In this document: positions 1 through 7,577 of the stretch, piece by piece
Layout of the letters: the number at the start of each line of letters is the position of its first letter
How positions within the stretch are numbered: position 1 is the first letter of the stretch
Source: an uncultured Oscillospiraceae bacterium
GTDB lineage: Bacteria > Bacillota > Clostridia > Oscillospirales > Oscillospiraceae
NCBI GenBank assembly: GCA_934654755.1
Contig: CAKUGQ010000015.1
Location: forward strand, 1-58,601
Length of the DNA stretch: 58,601 bases
Direction: 5' to 3'
Position numbers and translations under genes: made by a program
Notes under the pieces: generated by a model
Seen by the model: only the letters and a program-made list of their open reading frames with translations
Told to the model about the DNA's origin: nothing
Databases searched by the model: none

Positions 1-47
1 GAGCCTATAGGCTCGGCCATGGGCATGCCCCAAGGGGGCTAGTGCAT

Positions 48-75
48 ACCACCGGCACGGCCGGTGGTTATGATT
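48..75. terminator. hairpin upstream of mmcQ-like gene
   Basis: A 9-bp inverted repeat (ACCACCGGC, 3-nt loop, GCCGGTGGT) is followed by a short T-rich stretch. A second small palindrome (GAGCC/GGCTC) lies at 1-14. It could terminate an unseen upstream gene. No T-box elements for tyrS are visible. Confidence 0.3.
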
Positions 76-94
76 TTGCAAAGGAGAGGTTTCT

Positions 95-490
95 ATGAAA
101 TACCCATGGCTGGACGCATATTTACTTCGGAAACCGGGCGTAACAAAGGATTTCAAGCAGGAATGGGGTTGGTACAGATACCAGATCGGCGATAAGCTGT
201 TCTGCGCCGTCTGCCTTGATGACAGGGGCGAGAAACCTTATTATATTACGCTGAAGCTTGCGCCTGCAAGAGGAGATGCACTGCGCCAGCTTTTTCCGGA
301 CATTCTGCCGGGCTATTACATGAATAAGACGCATTGGAATTCCGTCCGTGCGGACGGCGAGGTACCGGAATCCATTCTGCGTGAGATGCTTGACGAAGCC
401 TATGCGCTTGTTCTCGGCGGACTGAGCAGGAAAAAACAACAGGAAATTCTGCAACAAAATACTTCGGAGGAAAAAAATGAAACTGTATGA
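95..490 (+). CDS. MmcQ/YjbR family DNA-binding-like protein
   Basis: A 131-residue protein of the usual length for the MmcQ/YjbR (CyaY-like fold) family. Recognisable family features are a central KLAP segment, a Pro-Gly-Tyr-Tyr-Met-Asn-Lys-x-His-Trp block near residues 70-80, and a C-terminal helix ending in a Lys/Gln-rich tail. The function of the family is unresolved; members are annotated as DNA-binding or linked to restriction and transport. A good ribosome site (AAAGGAGAGG) precedes the ATG. The last 14 nt overlap the start of tyrS, whose own ribosome site lies inside this gene, so the two are probably co-transcribed and translationally coupled. Confidence 0.85.
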   Translation: MKYPWLDAYLLRKPGVTKDFKQEWGWYRYQIGDKLFCAVCLDDRGEKPYYITLKLAPARGDALRQLFPDILPGYYMNKTHWNSVRADGEVPESILREMLDEAYALVLGGLSRKKQQEILQQNTSEEKNETV

Positions 491-1700
491 TGAATTGGTT
501 GCCCGCGGCTTGATCGCGCAGGTAACGAACGAAGAAGAGATCCGTGAAATGATCGACAACGGCAAGGCGACGTTCTATATTGGTTTTGACTGTACCGCAG
601 ACAGTCTGACTGCCGGACATTTCGTTACGCTGACGCTGATGAAGCGTTTGCAGATGGCCGGGAATAAGCCCATTGCTCTGATCGGCGGCGGTACGACGAT
701 GATCGGTGACCCCTCAGGTCGCACGGACATGCGTAAAATGCTCTCCAGAGAGGATATTGAGCACAATGCCGAATGCTTCCGCAAGCAGATGGAGCGCTTC
801 ATCGAATTCGGCGACGGGAAAGCCAAAATGGTCAACAATGCCGATTGGCTGCTGGGTCTGAACTATGTCGAGCTCCTGCGTGAGGTGGGGGCGTGTTTTT
901 CCGTGAACAATATGCTGCGCGCAGAATGCTACAAGCAGCGCATGGAAAAGGGCCTGAGTTTCCTTGAATTTAACTACATGATCATGCAGTCTTACGATTT
1001 CTACTATCTGTTCCAGCACTATGGCTGTAATATGGAGTTCGGCGGAAATGACCAGTGGAGCAATATGCTCGGTGGTACGGAGCTGATCCGCCGCAAGCTC
1101 GGCAAGGATGCACATGCGATGACCATCACGCTGCTTACCGACTCGCAGGGGAATAAGATGGGCAAGACGGCAGGAAACGCCGTTTGGCTGGATCCGAACA
1201 AAACCAGTCCCTTTGACTTCTACCAGTATTGGCGTAATGTCGGCGATGCCGATGTCATGCGCTGCATCCGCATTCTTACCTTTCTGCCGCTTGAACAGAT
1301 CAACGAGATGGACAAATGGGACGGCGGGCGCATCAATGAGGCCAAGGAGATTCTTGCCTATGAGCTGACAAAAATGGTTCACGGTGAGCAGGAAGCGGCA
1401 CGTGCACAGGAGGCTGCTCGGGCGCTGTTCTCCGGTAAGGGCGACGATGCCAATATGCCGACGACGGAGCTCTCCTCCCTGCAGCTTACGGACAACGGCA
1501 TCGGCATTCTGGAGCTGCTGCTGACGTGCGGTCTTGCACCGAGCAAGTCCGAAGCACGCCGTCTGGTGCAGCAGGGCGGCGTATTTGCGGATGACGTGAA
1601 GGTCACATCGATTGATCTTCGCTTTAGCGAAGAACGCCTGCGCGAGGGCGTGAAGCTCCGCAAGGGGAAAAAGGTATTCCATAAAGCCGTTCTGAAGTAA
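477..1700 (+). CDS. tyrS: tyrosyl-tRNA synthetase
   Basis: Class I aminoacyl-tRNA synthetase that charges tRNA-Tyr in the cytoplasm. At 407 residues it matches bacterial TyrS. Visible features are the N-terminal GFDCTADSLTAGH segment (the HIGH-like motif of TyrS), the YxxxQSYD and GGNDQWSNM substrate-binding blocks near residues 170-195, the KMGKT signature (the usual TyrS version of KMSKS) near 228, and a C-terminal S4 RNA-binding domain (about 340-400). The ATG follows a GGAGG site located inside the upstream mmcQ-like gene, so the pair forms an operon. No T-box leader lies within the visible upstream DNA. A strong bidirectional hairpin follows the stop codon. Confidence 0.98.
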   Translation: MKLYDELVARGLIAQVTNEEEIREMIDNGKATFYIGFDCTADSLTAGHFVTLTLMKRLQMAGNKPIALIGGGTTMIGDPSGRTDMRKMLSREDIEHNAECFRKQMERFIEFGDGKAKMVNNADWLLGLNYVELLREVGACFSVNNMLRAECYKQRMEKGLSFLEFNYMIMQSYDFYYLFQHYGCNMEFGGNDQWSNMLGGTELIRRKLGKDAHAMTITLLTDSQGNKMGKTAGNAVWLDPNKTSPFDFYQYWRNVGDADVMRCIRILTFLPLEQINEMDKWDGGRINEAKEILAYELTKMVHGEQEAARAQEAARALFSGKGDDANMPTTELSSLQLTDNGIGILELLLTCGLAPSKSEARRLVQQGGVFADDVKVTSIDLRFSEERLREGVKLRKGKKVFHKAVLK

Positions 1701-1705
1701 AACAG

Positions 1706-1738
1706 GCGCACCGCCCGATGCATCGGGCGGTGCGCTTT
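1706..1738. terminator. bidirectional terminator between tyrS and LRR gene
   Basis: Perfect 15-bp palindromic stem (GCGCACCGCCCGATG and its complement, 1706-1735) between two convergent genes. T-runs on both sides are short. Confidence 0.7.
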
Positions 1739-1762
1739 GCGGTATTCGGGGACGACTTGAAT

Positions 1763-3460
1763 TTACGCGGGGTTGTAGTTGACGGAAACGCCCTGGTCGA
1801 TCAGTGCCTGCACGTCCTTCACGGCCGTCCCGAAGGCGTCAACCTGTAAAAGTGCATCGCAGTCGGTCAGGCACAGAATATCAGACAGCTGTTCATTGTA
1901 ATCTACGTTGACGCGCTGCAGGCTTTTCATTCCGCCGAGTATGGAGATGTCCGTCAGGCTGTTATTGGAAGCAGAAAGACGCCGCAGGGGCAGGGAAGTG
2001 CTCCACCGGGGCAGCGCAGTGACCTGATTGTGACTGATGTCCACCTCGGTGAGACTGCCGGCGGCCTGCAGGGATGAGATATCCGTCAGTTCATTCCGCG
2101 CGAGCGAAACGACCGTCAGACCGATGCAGCCGCTAAGGTCTGAAATATCCGTCAGGGCATTGCTCTGTGCAAGGAGTGTGGAGAGGCCTGTCATGGCGGA
2201 CAAGCCGCTCAGGGTGGTGATGCGATTGGCAGAGATATTCAGTACCGTCAGTGCCGTACAGCGGCTGAGGACGGCAACGGAAGTAATCTGATTGGTGGAG
2301 ACGTCCAGCTCCGTCAAAGCGGTAAGCTGCTCCAATCCGTCAAGTGTGCTCAGTGAATTGCGGGCCAGGTTTAATATGCGGAGCTCGACGCAGCCGCTCA
2401 GAGCAGAGACGTCCCGAATGCTGTTATCCGAAAGATCGAGTGTATGTAAAGCGGAGAGTGTGCCGATCGCCTGAATATTTGACAGACCGCAGGCGTTCAG
2501 GTACAGTGCCTCCAGTTCCTTCAGAGCGGAAATGTGCTCGAGTGTTTCCGCCGAAACAAGGCTTCCGCTGAGGTCGAGCGATTTCAGCTTCTTCAGCTCA
2601 GGGAGGAAGGAATAGTCGTCGACGGTGCTTTTGCGGACAATCAATGTCTCCAGACCGGTGAAATATCGCAGATCCTCCAGCGTTTGCACCTCCTGCGGTA
2701 TGGTCAGCTCCGTAACCGGCCAGAGGTCGCTTGTCAGAATGACGGAGTTTTCCGCCTTGTAGATCAGCTCGCGGATAAACGCTTCGAGTGCCTGGTCGGC
2801 AAAGTGAACCTCCTCCACAACACCTGCAACCTCATATTTCGCGAATACCTGCGGGCTGACCAGTCCGTTTTCGCCGACGGCCACCGCGCTGAGAGAGGTC
2901 ACTCCGGCAGGGAGCGGGATCGGTTCGGAAAGCGGTTTCGCGGTGCTGGGGAACTGTGCGTCATCCGAGTAATAGACCTTAGCGCCTGTGGCTTCTGCGG
3001 ATACGGAAATATGGTCGCTGTAGCTGCCGCTTTCCGGGGTCAGAACCGGCGCAGACGGGCGCAAAGAACGAAGCTGTTCGGCCAGAGCCGCATCGGATAC
3101 GCCGTCAACCAGCGCAATTGCGTCCATCAGCTTGTCCTGCTGTACGTACAGCTGCGAAAGGTGCAGATACAGTTCCAAGGTTGGCTTGCTTCGGATGGCG
3201 GTAACGAGCGCACGCTCGGCCTTGGTAAAGTTTCCCTGCTCGGTCTGAAGCTCGGCCAGACGCAGCGCATAAGCTTCGCTGCCCGATGATAAGGAAAGAG
3301 CCTTTTCGTAGCAGGCGACAGACAGCTTGTTGTTTCCGCTGCGGTAGAAATGCTCGCCGAGTGCGGCGAGATTCCCGGCAGTCCAAAGGAAGCGATAACA
3401 CAGGGCAAACAACACAAGAAGTATCAAAAGGACGAGGAGCACCGTCCGTAGGCTACGCAT
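1763..3460 (-). CDS. membrane-anchored TPR and leucine-rich-repeat protein
   Basis: 565 residues. An N-terminal hydrophobic segment (about 5-25) acts as an uncleaved signal anchor. Two to three TPR-like helices follow (about 30-125), then a chitobiase-like beta domain (about 133-208, with the VYYS-D and LSAVAVGENGLVS pattern). At least eleven 21-24-residue leucine-rich repeats (about 245-560) have the L-x-x-L-x-L-x-x-N-x-I consensus seen in internalin-type proteins. It probably works outside the membrane in protein binding; the partner is unknown. It is transcribed alone, divergently from two lipoprotein genes, and the shared promoter region carries dyad symmetry. Confidence 0.85.
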   Translation of the reverse strand: MRSLRTVLLVLLILLVLFALCYRFLWTAGNLAALGEHFYRSGNNKLSVACYEKALSLSSGSEAYALRLAELQTEQGNFTKAERALVTAIRSKPTLELYLHLSQLYVQQDKLMDAIALVDGVSDAALAEQLRSLRPSAPVLTPESGSYSDHISVSAEATGAKVYYSDDAQFPSTAKPLSEPIPLPAGVTSLSAVAVGENGLVSPQVFAKYEVAGVVEEVHFADQALEAFIRELIYKAENSVILTSDLWPVTELTIPQEVQTLEDLRYFTGLETLIVRKSTVDDYSFLPELKKLKSLDLSGSLVSAETLEHISALKELEALYLNACGLSNIQAIGTLSALHTLDLSDNSIRDVSALSGCVELRILNLARNSLSTLDGLEQLTALTELDVSTNQITSVAVLSRCTALTVLNISANRITTLSGLSAMTGLSTLLAQSNALTDISDLSGCIGLTVVSLARNELTDISSLQAAGSLTEVDISHNQVTALPRWSTSLPLRRLSASNNSLTDISILGGMKSLQRVNVDYNEQLSDILCLTDCDALLQVDAFGTAVKDVQALIDQGVSVNYNPA

Positions 3461-3476
3461 AAAAATCTCTCCTGTC

Positions 3477-3490
3477 TGTGATTATGTCAC
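3477..3490. promoter_or_regulatory. dyad in 5' leader of LRR gene
   Basis: Inverted repeat GTGA-N5-TCAC (3478-3490, with a preceding T) just downstream of the minus-strand -10 element. It uses the same GTGA/TCAC letters as the larger dyad at 3595-3613 on the divergent side, but with opposite half-site order. Confidence 0.3.
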
Positions 3491-3494
3491 CCAC

Positions 3495-3523
3495 ATTATA
3501 ATGCCTCTCCGGCGAGAAGTCAA
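3495..3523 (-). promoter_or_regulatory. sigma-A promoter of LRR gene
   Basis: On the minus strand TTGACT, a 17-nt spacer and TATAAT, about 35 nt upstream of the LRR start codon at 3460. Confidence 0.75.
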
Positions 3524-3560
3524 GAGAAAGAAGCGGTTGGAGGCCCCGGCGGAACGAGAC

Positions 3561-3589
3561 TTGCACAGCGTTGAAAACTGTGGTATAAT
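3561..3589 (+). promoter_or_regulatory. sigma-A promoter of lipoprotein operon
   Basis: TTGCAC, a 17-nt spacer and TATAAT, followed 5 nt later by a perfect inverted repeat around the expected transcription start. Confidence 0.75.
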
Positions 3590-3594
3590 ATGGC

Positions 3595-3613
3595 TGTCAC
3601 AATCAGTGTGACA
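3595..3613. promoter_or_regulatory. putative operator, 7-bp inverted repeat
   Basis: TGTCACA, ATCAG, TGTGACA: a perfect 7-bp dyad covering the predicted transcription start of the lipoprotein operon. This position suits a repressor. The regulator is unknown. Confidence 0.45.
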
Positions 3614-3640
3614 TGATTTTGTTACCCGGAGGGACAGAGA

Positions 3641-4798
3641 ATGAAACGGTTTCAAAGGCTTACAATTCTTCTTTTGACGGTCTTCCTGCTTGCGGCGCTT
3701 GCCGGCTGTTCGACGCAGTCCGATCTGCCAAGTGACTCTTCGGTTCCGTCGCAAAGTGCGGCGCCGTCTACGGATGGCGGGGATGCCCCCACCGTGCCGA
3801 CCGAAGTTCCGCAGCTGCAGACGTTGGAGCAGGAGCTGCTGGCCCGTCGCGGACTGGCCTTCGATCAATCGGATTATACGACTTTGCTTGGCGGAGAGGG
3901 GATTATTGACCGCAACACTTTGTTTGACGGTCAGATTGACTATGGCTACAGCAAGGATATAGACTGCCTGTTTTTGAACAACGGGGAGATCTATCGCTCG
4001 AATTTTAATATGCTGCTGTCCAATGCAAAGAATGTGGAGAAGATTGGCGAGCTTCCGGCGCCCGGTTTGCCGCAGTACTGGCGCTTCACCTACGACGGTG
4101 AGAGCGGCACGGTATACTATCGGGATGGCGCCGTCTATAAGCTCAGAGCGCAATCGCCGACCGGTCCGTATACCGCCGAGGCGTTGACCGATCCTTCCTA
4201 TGCGCTGTTTGTCCGCGTTTATCGCTACAATGCAGACGGAAAATCGTTGGTCGACTGTACGGACGAATATCGCACGGCAGAGGCCGTATATACCTATTTT
4301 GGGCCGACCATTGTGTTTCATCAGGGAAAGATCAGTCTGCTGTTCCCGGCGCAGGCACTCGATGCCGGAACGACCGACTGGAACTGGTACCGCAGCATGG
4401 GAAGCAAAACCTATATTGCGTTCCCGCTTGATCTGACGCCGTTGGATGGCGAAACACCGCTCCGGTTGTTCAACAATAATATCGTCATGACGGATAAGGG
4501 TTTTTATGAGCTGGTCTATGATTCGGAGCCTCTGGACGAAAAGGAGGTACAGGCGCAGCTCGCGCCCGATGGCACCGTTTCACCGTATTTCCCGGCAGCG
4601 GAGCATAAAAACTGCCGTCTGACGCTTCGCAAGCTGGAGCTTCTGAGCCGATATTATGACAATGTACTTAATATCTGCACGAGCCATGTGATCACGACGG
4701 ATTATAAGCTCTTGCCCATCGGAGAGATCATGACCGAGGGCTACGACAAATACTTCACATATGATTGTCTGACGTTTGCTCATGCGTACAGAAACTGA
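3641..4798 (+). CDS. putative lipoprotein, unknown function
   Basis: 385 residues. It has a lipoprotein signal peptide with lipobox LAGC (Cys near residue 23) and then a Ser/Pro-rich linker to about residue 60. The rest is a soluble extracellular region with no domain I recognise; it is rich in Tyr and Asp and has several YR-F/Y-D motifs. A GGAGGG ribosome site supports this ATG. It is the first gene of a two-gene operon with another lipoprotein 15 nt downstream, and both have the same layout of lipobox plus Ser/Thr/Pro linker. The function cannot be assigned from sequence; an envelope-associated role is inferred. Confidence 0.75.
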   Translation: MKRFQRLTILLLTVFLLAALAGCSTQSDLPSDSSVPSQSAAPSTDGGDAPTVPTEVPQLQTLEQELLARRGLAFDQSDYTTLLGGEGIIDRNTLFDGQIDYGYSKDIDCLFLNNGEIYRSNFNMLLSNAKNVEKIGELPAPGLPQYWRFTYDGESGTVYYRDGAVYKLRAQSPTGPYTAEALTDPSYALFVRVYRYNADGKSLVDCTDEYRTAEAVYTYFGPTIVFHQGKISLLFPAQALDAGTTDWNWYRSMGSKTYIAFPLDLTPLDGETPLRLFNNNIVMTDKGFYELVYDSEPLDEKEVQAQLAPDGTVSPYFPAAEHKNCRLTLRKLELLSRYYDNVLNICTSHVITTDYKLLPIGEIMTEGYDKYFTYDCLTFAHAYRN

Positions 4799-4813
4799 CG
4801 GGAGGAATTCAAA

Positions 4814-5722
4814 ATGATGCAAAGACTGTTTTGCCTGCTGCTTGCGACACTTCTGCTGGTGGGTGCTTTGACTGCCTGTGGGACAACACCGGTTGAGCCG
4901 AGTGACTCCACGCCATCCGATACCGGCGAAATACAGAAGCCGACCGACGGACAGCCGACAGGCGGCCTGAAGCTGACGACCTACGAGGGGGAGGGCTTCA
5001 GTGTTCGTATTCCGGAAGGCTGGAAGATCGATTTCGGCAGCGAAGGCGTGACCTTCTGGTACCGTGTGACAAATCCGGCGGATGAATCCATGCAGTTCTT
5101 CCGCTACGGGAAGCTCGAACCGCTACTCAAATCCGAGGAAGCACGGCAGGCTTGGCGTAAGTGGGGGCCGTACACCGGCAACGGCTCCGGAGCGACGTTC
5201 TTTGGGAATGCACCCGTTGTGACGGAAAAGAATGCGAAAGGTATCATCGATGCCTGGGCGCAGTTTGTGGATTATCAACGTCTGACCGATGCAAGCTGGA
5301 GCGGCCGCTTTGTTCCGCTGACGGATATTTCCGTGACCTCCTGCGAGGCCTATCCCGGCGTACTGACATCAGCCGGTCTGCAACCGACACTGGCGCAGGC
5401 GAGCTGCAAAACTGCTGCCGGTACGATGTCGAAGCTGATGCTTACCGCCTGTGTTGCCGACCCCGGCTATCAGGATATCTTTAACGAGGGAATCGACACC
5501 TATTACATGATGGTCTATGAGCTGAACGGAATGCTCGTGCCGGAAAACTGTGACGAGACGACGGTCAAGTCCCTGATTACCTGCCTGTCCAGCCTGCAAT
5601 TTACGGAGGAATTCGTACAGAAGGCCATACAGCAAAGCAATGAGACACTCGATGCCGTAAAGCAGCGTTCAAAGGAAAACGAGGCACTGATGGATGCCTT
5701 CATGAAGCGCTGGGGCTATTGA
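4814..5722 (+). CDS. putative lipoprotein, unknown function
   Basis: 302 residues with a lipobox (LTAC, Cys near residue 22), a Thr/Ser/Pro linker to about residue 50, and a folded domain that begins with the pattern Y-x-G-x-G-F-S-V-R-I-P-E-G-W-K. That opening resembles the start of PsbP-like or DUF-type secreted domains. Three Cys lie in the second half (near 178, 197 and 216). The C-terminal 40 residues look helical and charged. The start has GGAGGA upstream; a second ATG directly follows the first. It is the second gene of the operon and is followed by a terminator. No function is assigned. Confidence 0.75.
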   Translation: MMQRLFCLLLATLLLVGALTACGTTPVEPSDSTPSDTGEIQKPTDGQPTGGLKLTTYEGEGFSVRIPEGWKIDFGSEGVTFWYRVTNPADESMQFFRYGKLEPLLKSEEARQAWRKWGPYTGNGSGATFFGNAPVVTEKNAKGIIDAWAQFVDYQRLTDASWSGRFVPLTDISVTSCEAYPGVLTSAGLQPTLAQASCKTAAGTMSKLMLTACVADPGYQDIFNEGIDTYYMMVYELNGMLVPENCDETTVKSLITCLSSLQFTEEFVQKAIQQSNETLDAVKQRSKENEALMDAFMKRWGY

Positions 5723-5733
5723 TCTAAAATCGT

Positions 5734-5775
5734 GCCCGCCTCCGTAAAACACACGGGGCGGGCGCGTCGATTTTT
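5734..5775 (+). terminator. terminator of lipoprotein operon
   Basis: GC-rich stem (GCCCGCC-T-CCGT pairing with ACGG-GGCGGGC, one bulge) followed after 7 nt by a T-run. Confidence 0.75.
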
Positions 5776-5788
5776 GCCAAACTCGCTA

Positions 5789-5817
5789 TGGCATTCGGCT
5801 TTTCCGTATGCTATAAT
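5789..5817 (+). promoter_or_regulatory. promoter of ABC exporter operon
   Basis: Perfect TATAAT at 5812-5817 with a weak -35 (TGGCAT) 17 nt upstream. The start codon lies 33 nt downstream of the -10. Confidence 0.5.
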
Positions 5818-5849
5818 GAGCGCGAAATAAGCAATATGGAGAAAAACTC

Positions 5850-7577
5850 ATGGCAGAACTGATTCGATTACTGAAAAACAACCGGCGCGACGGGATTCTC
5901 GCGCCGACCTTCAAGCTGCTTGAGGCGACCTTCGAGCTGCTTGTGCCGCTGGTTGTAGCAGCGATGATCGATGCCGGTACGGCCGACGGACATACCGGTT
6001 GGCGGTTTGCACTTCTGCTGCTGATGTCGCTTGTCGGATTTGGCTGTACGGTCGTGGCGCAGTTTTTTGCGGCACGTGCCAGCTCCGGTGCGGCAGGTGC
6101 GCTGCGTCAGCGGATGTTCGAGCGCATTGGTGCGCTTTCCTTCTCGCAGCTCGATCGACTCGGCGGCGATACACTCATCACGCGCCTGACGGATGACGTT
6201 AACCAGATTCAGAACGGCCTGAACCTCGGCCTGCGGCTGCTGCTTCGCAGCCCGTTTATCGTGTTTGGCGCGATGATCATGGCCTTTACGATCGATCTGC
6301 ATTGTGCGCTGATCTTTGCCGTAACCATCCCGCTTCTGTTTGCCGTTGTTTACGGCATTATGCTTTTGAGTATTCCGCTGTTCGGCCGTGCGCAGGCAGG
6401 ATTGGATCGCGTGACGGCCATGACGCGCGAGAACCTGACCGGTGTGCGCGTTATCCGCGCCTTCCGGCGCGAGGAGCGTTCCGTGGAGGAGTTTGAACAG
6501 AGCAGCCGCGCGCTGACCAAATTGAACCTGTTTGTCGGCCGTATTTCAGCGGCAATGAATCCGCTGACTTACCTGATGATTAACCTTGCAACCGTGCTCC
6601 TGATCCGCAAGGCGGGGCTTCAGGTGGAGCTTGGTGTGCTGCGACGGGGGCAGGCCGTTGCGCTGTATAACTACATGCTCCAGATCATTGTGGAGTTGGT
6701 TAAAATGGCCTCGCTGATTATTACACTTAACCGTTCCGCCGCCTGTGCGCGCCGCGCTGCAGAGCTGATGAACACGCAGCCGTCTATGCAGTATCCCGCG
6801 TGGGATACCGCTCCTGCCGACTCTGCAGCGCCCGCCGTCGAATTTGAGGATGTTTCCTTCCGTTATGACGGCGCAGGTGCGGACTGCCTTTCACACATTT
6901 CCTTTTCTGCGCAGCCGGGACAGACTGTCGGTATTATCGGCGGCACGGGCAGCGGCAAGAGCTCTCTTATCGGTCTGATTCCACGTTTTTACGACGCCAG
7001 CTCCGGCGTCGTTCGACTGGAGGGACGGGATGTACATACGCTCAGCCGTGATACACTGTGCCGCGAGGTGGGCGTCGTTCCGCAGAAGGCAGTATTGTTT
7101 TCCGGGACGATCCGTGAGAACCTGCGATACGGCTGCCCGGCCGCGACGGACGACGAGCTTTGGCGCGCATTGGAGCTCGCACAGGCAAAGCAGGTTGTGC
7201 AGGAGAAACCAGGCGCACTGGACTTTATTGTTGAGCAGGGCGGCAGAAATCTTTCCGGCGGGCAGCGCCAGCGTCTGACAATTGCTCGCGCGCTTGTGAT
7301 GCGCCCGAAAATCTTAATTTTAGATGACAGCTCCAGCGCCCTTGACTATGCTACGGATGCCGCACTGCGCCGCGCAATTGCTTCCCTGCGCAGTGAGACA
7401 ACGACCTTTCTTGTATCGCAGCGCATCGCCTGTGTGCGCAGCGCGGATCTGATTCTGGTGCTGGATAACGGTTCACTTGTCGGCATGGGAACGCATGAAT
7501 CGCTGCAAACAAGCTGTGCGGTTTACCGCGAGATCTGTGCTTCACAGCTTACGAAAGGGGAGGACGGGCATGAATAA
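5850..7577 (+). CDS. ABC exporter subunit A (membrane plus ATPase, degenerate site)
   Basis: 575 residues: a type IV exporter membrane domain (about 1-300, six predicted helices) and a nucleotide-binding domain. Walker A GGTGSGKSS begins near residue 365 and the signature LSGGQRQR is intact. Walker B reads LILDD, so the catalytic Glu after Walker B is Asp (D493). Asp at this position is typical of the subunit that forms the degenerate ATP site in heterodimeric exporters such as BmrC/BmrD and TM287/288. The gene overlaps the next exporter gene by 8 nt, so the two probably form a heterodimer. Such pumps export drugs, lipids or peptides; the substrate here is unknown. Confidence 0.92.
   Translation: MAELIRLLKNNRRDGILAPTFKLLEATFELLVPLVVAAMIDAGTADGHTGWRFALLLLMSLVGFGCTVVAQFFAARASSGAAGALRQRMFERIGALSFSQLDRLGGDTLITRLTDDVNQIQNGLNLGLRLLLRSPFIVFGAMIMAFTIDLHCALIFAVTIPLLFAVVYGIMLLSIPLFGRAQAGLDRVTAMTRENLTGVRVIRAFRREERSVEEFEQSSRALTKLNLFVGRISAAMNPLTYLMINLATVLLIRKAGLQVELGVLRRGQAVALYNYMLQIIVELVKMASLIITLNRSAACARRAAELMNTQPSMQYPAWDTAPADSAAPAVEFEDVSFRYDGAGADCLSHISFSAQPGQTVGIIGGTGSGKSSLIGLIPRFYDASSGVVRLEGRDVHTLSRDTLCREVGVVPQKAVLFSGTIRENLRYGCPAATDDELWRALELAQAKQVVQEKPGALDFIVEQGGRNLSGGQRQRLTIARALVMRPKILILDDSSSALDYATDAALRRAIASLRSETTTFLVSQRIACVRSADLILVLDNGSLVGMGTHESLQTSCAVYREICASQLTKGEDGHE

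Noticed and set aside
1..94. T-box leader for tyrS
   Set aside because: No T-box sequence or antiterminator pattern is visible, and mmcQ lies between this region and tyrS.
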